From an uncultured Alphaproteobacteria bacterium (GTDB taxonomy: Bacteria; Pseudomonadota; Alphaproteobacteria; RF32; CAG-239): a DNA stretch of 37,916 bases. Shown here piece after piece: positions 33,637 to 37,916 of this stretch. The position numbers and the translations under genes were made by a program. Within the stretch, counting starts at the first letter, position 1; the number at the start of each line of letters is the position of its first letter. The stretch lies in NCBI GenBank assembly GCA_944391335.1, contig CALXTF010000011.1:1-37916 (forward strand). The letters are read 5' to 3'. A model generated the notes under the pieces. The model saw only the letters and a list, made by a program, of their open reading frames with translations. It was not told the origin of the DNA and did not search any database.

Positions 33637-34320
33637 TTAATGATAGCTTTTTGTAAGTGCAATAATTTTCCCAAGAGTGGTTAATTTTTCTGGTTTGGCA
33701 ATACTAATAGGCGGATAAAGAGGATTGTCCGAAATAATCAAAGCAGAATGGTTAAATTTGTCTAATTGAAGTCGTTTAATAAAAATTTCTCCTTTCATTG
33801 CAAAGATGTATAGTCCATCTTCTTCAGGAACTTTAATAGAAAAATCCACCCAAACGAAATCACCATCATAAATTGTAGGTTGCATAGCATCACCGTGAGC
33901 AATCAACATTTTAATATCAAGAGGATTTGAATTTGTGAGCATATTAAATATCATTTCACTAATCATTTGTTTTCCTATAATTTGAAAAGTTATTTTTTGC
34001 TCAAAAGTTTCATTTATTTGTGGAATAATAATATCAATTTCAGCCATGCGATTTTCTGGTTTTGAGAGAGGTTTTTTCCCTTCAACCAAGGGAATGTCTT
34101 TAGTAAAACCGGAGTTATATTTTGTTAATTCTTCAAGGTCTAGATTAAAAAATTTGGCAGCAGGAAAAACTTTATTGACAGGGAAATCACGCTTACCGCA
34201 TAGAAGTTCAGACACACGAGTTTTTTGCCATTGAAGAGCCTCAGCAACATCTGTTTGAGTGATGTTGTTTTTCATCATGTATTCTTTAAGCCAAAACCAT
34301 TTATTACCTTTAGTGTTCAT
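33637..34320 (-). CDS. Phage-type repressor, XRE helix-turn-helix plus S24-like domain lacking the nucleophile Ser
   Basis: I choose the ATG at 34320 (MNTKGNK...) because GGAG lies six bases upstream; the ATG at 34332 would include it. The 227-residue protein has an XRE-type helix-turn-helix (about residues 10-65, 'ITQTDVAEALQWQKTRVSELLCG') and a C-terminal S24/LexA-like fold. The S24 motif GDSMxPTI reads GDAMQPTI, with Ala145 in place of the nucleophile serine, while the Lys of the dyad (Lys182 in 'GEIFIKRL') is present. Self-cleavage is therefore not expected. It is divergent from the gene at 34445 across a palindrome-rich operator region, as in a phage immunity switch. Confidence 0.88.
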   Translation of the reverse strand: MNTKGNKWFWLKEYMMKNNITQTDVAEALQWQKTRVSELLCGKRDFPVNKVFPAAKFFNLDLEELTKYNSGFTKDIPLVEGKKPLSKPENRMAEIDIIIPQINETFEQKITFQIIGKQMISEMIFNMLTNSNPLDIKMLIAHGDAMQPTIYDGDFVWVDFSIKVPEEDGLYIFAMKGEIFIKRLQLDKFNHSALIISDNPLYPPISIAKPEKLTTLGKIIALTKSYH

Positions 34321-34341
34321 TTTCTGCTCCATTATTTTTAC

Positions 34342-34420
34342 ATTACAGATTATGTAATAAAAAAAAAAGTTTGTAAATTACAAAAAAAGTATTGACTTTC
34401 TTACATTAAGTGTATATTAA
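34342..34420. promoter_or_regulatory. Divergent operator/promoter region of the repressor
   Basis: Three palindromes share a TTACA/TGTAA half-site: ATTACAGATTATGTAAT (34342-34358), TTGTAAATTACAA (34371-34383) and TACATTAAGTGTA (34402-34414). A rightward promoter TTGACT (34392-34397) pairs with TATTAA (34415-34420, 17-base spacer) or TATATT (34413-34418, 15-base spacer). The third palindrome lies between these boxes, so bound repressor would block it. Confidence 0.65.
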
Positions 34421-34444
34421 TTAGAAATTAAAGAAAGGAAATCA

Positions 34445-34936
34445 ATGAAAGAAGAAAACTACATTAATAAAAAAGAATGCATACGCAGAGGCTATATAAG
34501 GAAAAATGGCTATATCTATAAAATGTCGCTTTTAGATAAATATGCACAAAAAGGTTGGCTTGAATATGGAAATCCACGTTTTTCGAAAGATGATCGCCTT
34601 CGTGCCGCCAGAAGATTCCAAAGCGACTATGAAATGTCGCATTTTGCTTCTGTGGGAATATCCGGAACGCATGAAAAAATTGATTTACAAACTCAAAAAC
34701 CAATAGATATTGAAGCTATTTGTAAAGCAAGAGAAAATTATTTTGCGGCAATTAAGCAGATACCAGAAGAATTTTTGCCGATAGTAAGAGCTGTTTGCTT
34801 AGAAAATAGGGAACTAAAAATTGACAGAAAAGAGCATAATAGACAAAGATCTGAGATGGTTTATGCACAAAGAAGAGATTTATGTAGAGGTTTAGATCGT
34901 TTAATTTCCTTTTATTGGTCGATTAAGTTTGAATAA
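34445..34936 (+). CDS. Phage-region protein (DUF6456-like), first gene opposite the repressor
   Basis: The 163-residue basic protein has an N-terminal winged-helix-like part ('YIYKMSLLDKYAQKGWLEYG', 'DDRLRAARRFQSDYE') and a C-terminal helical part ('REDLCRGLDRLISFYW'-like: 'RRDLCRGLDRLISFYW') that resembles DUF6456-type proteins of alphaproteobacterial prophages. Its position directly across the operator from the repressor suggests an early or regulatory role. It has a strong AAGGAAAT ribosome-binding site. Confidence 0.6.
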   Translation: MKEENYINKKECIRRGYIRKNGYIYKMSLLDKYAQKGWLEYGNPRFSKDDRLRAARRFQSDYEMSHFASVGISGTHEKIDLQTQKPIDIEAICKARENYFAAIKQIPEEFLPIVRAVCLENRELKIDRKEHNRQRSEMVYAQRRDLCRGLDRLISFYWSIKFE

Positions 34937-35048
34937 ATTCGCTTTGTCTAAAAAAAGATGTTATTATTTGTAATAAAATATTATTAAAAATAATGGTTGT
35001 GTATTAGATTACCTGTGATTTTATTTTTAGATGTAAAGGACTACAGTA

Positions 35049-35363
35049 ATGAATATTGAAAAATATAAACATCCAAATATTTCTGATAAATATCAGCAAC
35101 CTGAACAATTGCGAAGAGATTTTCGATGTTTGCTTGATATGGTTGAACATAAGAAAATTAAGACACCAGCAGCTATTCAAACATATAATCTGTTATGTGG
35201 AATAGAAGCATTACTCAATCGTTATGAAACAGTTAGTAAAGAAACCTTACTTATCATTGAAGCATTTGATAACTCACAAACAAGCGCAAAATATTTACAA
35301 CATTTGCATCAAGATGCTATGCATTGTGACGTTTTTAATCCTAAGATGATTATTGATGTATAA
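35049..35363 (+). CDS. Small hypothetical protein of the phage region
   Basis: The 104-residue soluble, helical protein ('QLRRDFRCLLDMVEHKKIKTPAAIQTYNLL...') belongs to no family I recognise. It has an AAAGGA ribosome-binding site and is followed by a terminator. It may be in the same transcript as the gene at 34445 (112-base gap). Confidence 0.55.
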   Translation: MNIEKYKHPNISDKYQQPEQLRRDFRCLLDMVEHKKIKTPAAIQTYNLLCGIEALLNRYETVSKETLLIIEAFDNSQTSAKYLQHLHQDAMHCDVFNPKMIIDV

Positions 35364-35393
35364 ATAAAATTTTTTTATTGATATTAACGTGAG

Positions 35394-35420
35394 CAGGCAA
35401 TAGTTATTGCCTGTTTTTTT
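35394..35420 (+). terminator. Terminator after the small phage-region gene
   Basis: CAGGCAATA (35394-35402) pairs with TATTGCCTG (35405-35413) and runs into T7. Confidence 0.88.
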
Positions 35421-35573
35421 ACTTTTCAATTGTATGATCCTAAAATAAAGAGAATATAAAGTTGGATAAAAACAAGTAGTAAGATTTAGAATAATAACTG
35501 GGAGATTTTAAAAAAATATCTTATTGTTTTTACTTGATAAAAATGAGTTATCCACAGATTGTGAAAAAAGAAC

Positions 35574-35602
35574 TTGCATTTTTAAACATATTGTGCTATG
35601 AA
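35574..35602 (+). promoter_or_regulatory. Extended -10 promoter in a gene-free stretch
   Basis: TTGCAT (35574-35579), a 17-base spacer and TATGAA (35597-35602), preceded by TGC (extended -10), give a good sigma70-type promoter. The first protein gene downstream is beyond two terminators. Confidence 0.5.
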
Positions 35603-35607
35603 TTTTC

Positions 35608-35736
35608 CCATAATAGGCGTCTTGTAACTATAAGAGTGAAGATGCCTCTTTTACTTTTAAAATACAAATATATTTGTGTTTAAAATTTCATAAATTAAAT
35701 ATTGGCGGTTGCTGGCAGTCAGCAGCCGTTTTTTTT
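35608..35736 (+). ncRNA. Candidate small RNA of about 130 nt
   Basis: The region 35364-35948 has no convincing protein gene. It holds the promoter at 35574-35602 and, 110 bases on, a strong terminator, which together define a short transcript. Inside are the perfect palindrome ACAAATATATTTGT (35664-35677) and a 13-codon ORF (35642-35683, MPLLLLKYKYICV) with a weak ribosome-binding site. It could be a phage-borne regulatory RNA, a leader peptide, or an untranslated remnant. Confidence 0.3.
35706..35736 (+). terminator. Terminator of the candidate small RNA
   Basis: CGGTTGCTG (35706-35714) pairs with CAGCAGCCG (35720-35728, one G-T) around GCAGT and is followed by T8. Confidence 0.88.
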
Positions 35737-35741
35737 GAGGA

Positions 35742-35767
35742 AAATTCCGATAAACACGGAATTTTTT
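35742..35767 (+). terminator. Second, tandem terminator
   Basis: AAATTCCG (35742-35749) pairs with CGGAATTT (35757-35764) and is followed by T. Copy D of the 140-bp repeat begins in its T-tract. Confidence 0.75.
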
Positions 35768-35906
35768 ATGATTCGAACGTAACACTACCTGTGAAAAAAG
35801 GTAGATGAGGACATACCAGCCCAGCCGTTAGGCTTGCGAAGTCTTGGGGCAGGGAAAACGTAGTTCAAAACAGGTAATACCACTTGCGTTAGCTAGTGGT
35901 AGTTTA
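35767..35906 (+). mobile_element. Terminator-associated structured repeat, copy D (140 bp)
   Basis: This copy has the same borders as copy A (TATGATTCGAACG to AGTTTA). A C-to-T change in the inner arm of H2 (AAGCCT to AAGTCT) leaves a G-T pair. It stands 43 bases upstream of the terminase small-subunit gene and so lies within the phage-derived region. Confidence 0.8.
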
Positions 35907-35948
35907 TGTGAAATCTAATGATCACGGTCTAAACATTCGTGAAAAAAT

Positions 35949-36509
35949 ATGGCGGAGAAAATGCGACAAAAAAAGGATAAATATCAAATTGAATATGCGG
36001 AAAAATTGATATCATGGTTTAAAAACGCACCTTTATATAATACGGAAACACATAAGATATATAGTAAAAAGTCAGATAAATGTGAAGAAGTTTATGAAAA
36101 AGTACCGGCCCCTTGTCCGACTTTTGTGCGGTTTGCAGATGAAATTAATGTTGCTGTTCATTCTCTTGAAATATGGAAAGAAAAATATCCTGAATTTGCC
36201 GAAGCTTATTTAAAAGCACAATTATATCAAGAGGAATGGTTAATGAATGCGGCGGGACTTGGCTTTTATAATTCATCAATGTCTATTTCAGCACTTAAAG
36301 CCAATCATGGTTGGGTGGAAAAAAGTGATAATAAAAATCGACTTAATGATGAATTAAAACAAGTATTGGTTCGTTTTGTGAATAACGAAGATATCAGACA
36401 AGAAAAACAAAGAAAAATAAAAGATAATCAAGGAGAAAGTAATGAAGAAGATAATGGCGCACATACCGGAGATTTTTGCACCATTGATGACACAAAAATA
36501 CCGAATTAA
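35949..36509 (+). CDS. Phage terminase small subunit (P22 gp3-like)
   Basis: The 186-residue protein recognises the packaging site and partners the large subunit. The middle, 'TFVRFADEINVAVHSLEIWKEKYPEFAEAYLKAQ' followed by 'NSSMSISALKANHGWVEK', is typical of gp3-like DNA-packaging proteins that bind DNA as rings. The acidic tail overlaps the next gene by 68 bases, a usual terminase arrangement. Confidence 0.82.
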   Translation: MAEKMRQKKDKYQIEYAEKLISWFKNAPLYNTETHKIYSKKSDKCEEVYEKVPAPCPTFVRFADEINVAVHSLEIWKEKYPEFAEAYLKAQLYQEEWLMNAAGLGFYNSSMSISALKANHGWVEKSDNKNRLNDELKQVLVRFVNNEDIRQEKQRKIKDNQGESNEEDNGAHTGDFCTIDDTKIPN

Positions 36510-37767
36510 ACTATATTACGGAGGAAGAGCAGGTGGTAAATCTTATGCTTTTGCCGATAGTCTTTTGTTATTGGGAAGAAAGAAAAAACTTTTAATAGCT
36601 TGTTTAAGAGAAATACAAGATTCTATTAAAGATTCGGTTCATAAGCTTCTTTGTGACCGAATAAATTATTATGGGTTATCTGATTATAAAATATATGAGG
36701 ACAGAATTGATAATAAACTTACTAAAACACGTTTTATTTTTAAAGGATTGCGAGAACAAGACAGTCAAAAAATAAAATCATTAGAAGGTGTCGATATTGC
36801 ATGGATAGAGGAAGCTCAAACAATTAGTAAAAAAAGTTGGGAAATTTTAGAACCAACAATTCGTAAAGATGGTTCGGAAATTTGGATTTCAATGAACAGA
36901 CTTTATGAAAATGATCCGATATGGATGGCTGTTGCCGCAAATCCTGATAATCGAACATGGGTTAGACGGGTTAATTATTACGATAATCCTTTTTGTCCGG
37001 AAGAAATGCTTTATTTAGCCGAAAAATGTAAACATGAAAATTCGAAAAATTATCAACATATATGGCTTGGAGCTCCGCTGACGCAAGGAGCCGAGAGACT
37101 TATAAATGCCTCTTGCGTTCGTGAAGCTTTTGTTCCTAAAATCGTTTCAACGACTTCACCATTGATTATAGGATTAGATATAGCCCGTTTTGGTGATGAT
37201 AAAACAGTGTTTTGTTTTCGTAAAGGTCGATTGGTGATGGGTTTTGAAAGTTATTCTAATAAGAGTAATGTTGATGTCGCTAATATTGCGACTAATTTGA
37301 TTCAAGAACAACATCCTTTAAGATTATTTATGGATATAGGCGGACAAGGAGCCGGAGTTTATGATATTTTGAAGGATCGTGGTTATGGAGAGATTATTCG
37401 AGGAGTTTATTTTGGTGAAAAAGCTCTAAAAACAGATAGGTATTACAATCGCCGCGTGGAAATGTGGGATAAATTGAATCATTGGTTAATGGAACTTCCA
37501 TTGCCGCAACTGCCCTGTGATGAAGATTTATTTGATGAGTTGACAATTGTTAATAAAAAATTTGATAGTCGTGGTCGATTGCAATTAGAAGATAAAGAGG
37601 AAATAAAAAAACGATTGGGACGTTCACCGGATAAGGCAGATGCTTTGGCTCTTACTTTTGCAGAACCTGTATATGATTATGGTATTCCGAAATTATATGG
37701 CAATGGCAAAGTTTCAGTAGAAGAAATGTTCTCTCTGGCGGAAAAAGAAAAAAATTACAGTTGGTAA
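36442..37767 (+). CDS. Phage terminase large subunit (P22/PBSX-type)
   Basis: The 441-residue motor-nuclease packages phage DNA. The ATPase half has Walker A GGRAGGKS (27-34), Walker B 'VDIAWIEEAQ' (117-126) and a coupling motif 'MNR'. The RNase-H-like nuclease half has 'GLDIARFGDD', 'FMDIGGQGAG' and 'KADALALTFA', giving the acidic triad. The start has a good AAGGAG site inside the small-subunit gene. Both halves look intact. A terminator 50 bases later, rather than a portal gene, is unusual. Confidence 0.92.
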   Translation: MKKIMAHIPEIFAPLMTQKYRIKLYYGGRAGGKSYAFADSLLLLGRKKKLLIACLREIQDSIKDSVHKLLCDRINYYGLSDYKIYEDRIDNKLTKTRFIFKGLREQDSQKIKSLEGVDIAWIEEAQTISKKSWEILEPTIRKDGSEIWISMNRLYENDPIWMAVAANPDNRTWVRRVNYYDNPFCPEEMLYLAEKCKHENSKNYQHIWLGAPLTQGAERLINASCVREAFVPKIVSTTSPLIIGLDIARFGDDKTVFCFRKGRLVMGFESYSNKSNVDVANIATNLIQEQHPLRLFMDIGGQGAGVYDILKDRGYGEIIRGVYFGEKALKTDRYYNRRVEMWDKLNHWLMELPLPQLPCDEDLFDELTIVNKKFDSRGRLQLEDKEEIKKRLGRSPDKADALALTFAEPVYDYGIPKLYGNGKVSVEEMFSLAEKEKNYSW

Positions 37768-37818
37768 TTAATCATTTTATAAATTGATACAAACTTAAAA
37801 ATAATATTTAAAAATCAA

Positions 37819-37846
37819 ACCACCTCATTAAAGGTGGTATTTTTGT
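37819..37846 (+). terminator. Terminator after the terminase genes
   Basis: ACCACCT and AGGTGGT pair around CATTAA and are followed by ATTTTTG. It directly ends the terminase transcript. Confidence 0.82.
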
Positions 37847-37853
37847 AACAAGA

Positions 37854-37900
37854 AAACTACCGGCTAGGCCGGTAGTTCCAAAGAGCTTATAGCTTTACAG
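37854..37900. other. Hairpins at the window edge, possible end of another element
   Basis: AACTACCGGC/GCCGGTAGTT forms a perfect 10-bp stem with a TAG loop, and AGCT...AGCT a second small one. This resembles the subterminal hairpins of IS200/IS605-type elements, but nothing beyond 37916 is visible to test it. Confidence 0.35.
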
Positions 37901-37916
37901 ATAAAAAACTCCTTTG

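Noticed and set aside
35548-35556. TTATCCACA, a perfect DnaA box, in the gene-free stretch before the terminase genes
   Set aside because: Only one box is seen, with no iterons, AT-rich unwinding repeats or replication gene nearby; a single nine-base match is expected by chance.
9431-35906. The repeat as a CRISPR array
   Set aside because: The copies are more than 1 kb apart, in both orientations and without regular spacers.

Overview
The window looks like the chromosome of an AT-rich, probably host-associated alphaproteobacterium. This is inferred from gene order: yceD-rpmF-plsX-fabH-ihfA-merR, yebC-ruvC-ruvA-ruvB-ybgC-tolQRA, plus LemA, an ELM1-like protein and M24 aminopeptidase P. A gut Rhodospirillales-type lineage is a reasonable guess, but no rRNA is present to confirm it.

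Layout. 1-5000: the last codons of tuf and its terminator, bamE (minus strand), then a conserved housekeeping run yceD, rpmF, plsX (TTG start), fabH, ihfA and a MerR-type gene, followed by a LemA-family gene. 5000-10760: an accessory stretch with a decayed ORF, a 539-bp segment carrying a membrane-protein gene, a methyltransferase, an ELM1-like protein, a small ankyrin-like gene, one copy of a 140-bp structured repeat, and a second, broken copy of the 539-bp segment fused to the end of a GNAT acetyltransferase. 11041-18350: tRNA-Thr(UGU), a MerR regulator, a membrane phosphoesterase, a MATE transporter, a DotB/PilT-type ATPase, a periplasmic thioredoxin-like protein, pepP and prmA. 18440-28430: lipoprotein, yebC, ruvC, an HD hydrolase, ruvA, ruvB, ybgC, a Nudix hydrolase, a frameshifted lipoprotein, tolQ-tolR-tolA and two membrane proteins where tolB-pal would be expected. 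28430-32210: a 553-codon unknown with an HNH-like patch, a small unknown gene, and an inverted pair of the 140-bp repeat enclosing a frameshifted gene. 32211-33521: a two-subunit CoA-transferase. 33637-37916: a phage-derived module with an S24-type repressor whose nucleophile serine is alanine, palindromic operators, a divergent early-type gene, the fourth 140-bp repeat and both terminase subunits, but no portal or capsid gene before the window ends.

The main discovery candidate is the 131-140-bp repeat, seen four times (9431, 30629, 31939 inverted, 35767). Each copy starts directly at the T-tract of a different rho-independent terminator, can fold into three hairpins whose substitutions largely preserve pairing through G-U wobbles, shows no target-site duplication and encodes no protein. 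Two copies enclose a gene as inverted repeats, and the right end of another coincides with the breakpoint of the 539-bp duplication. This suggests a small mobile element, or the end of a larger one, that targets transcription terminators and may move adjacent cargo.
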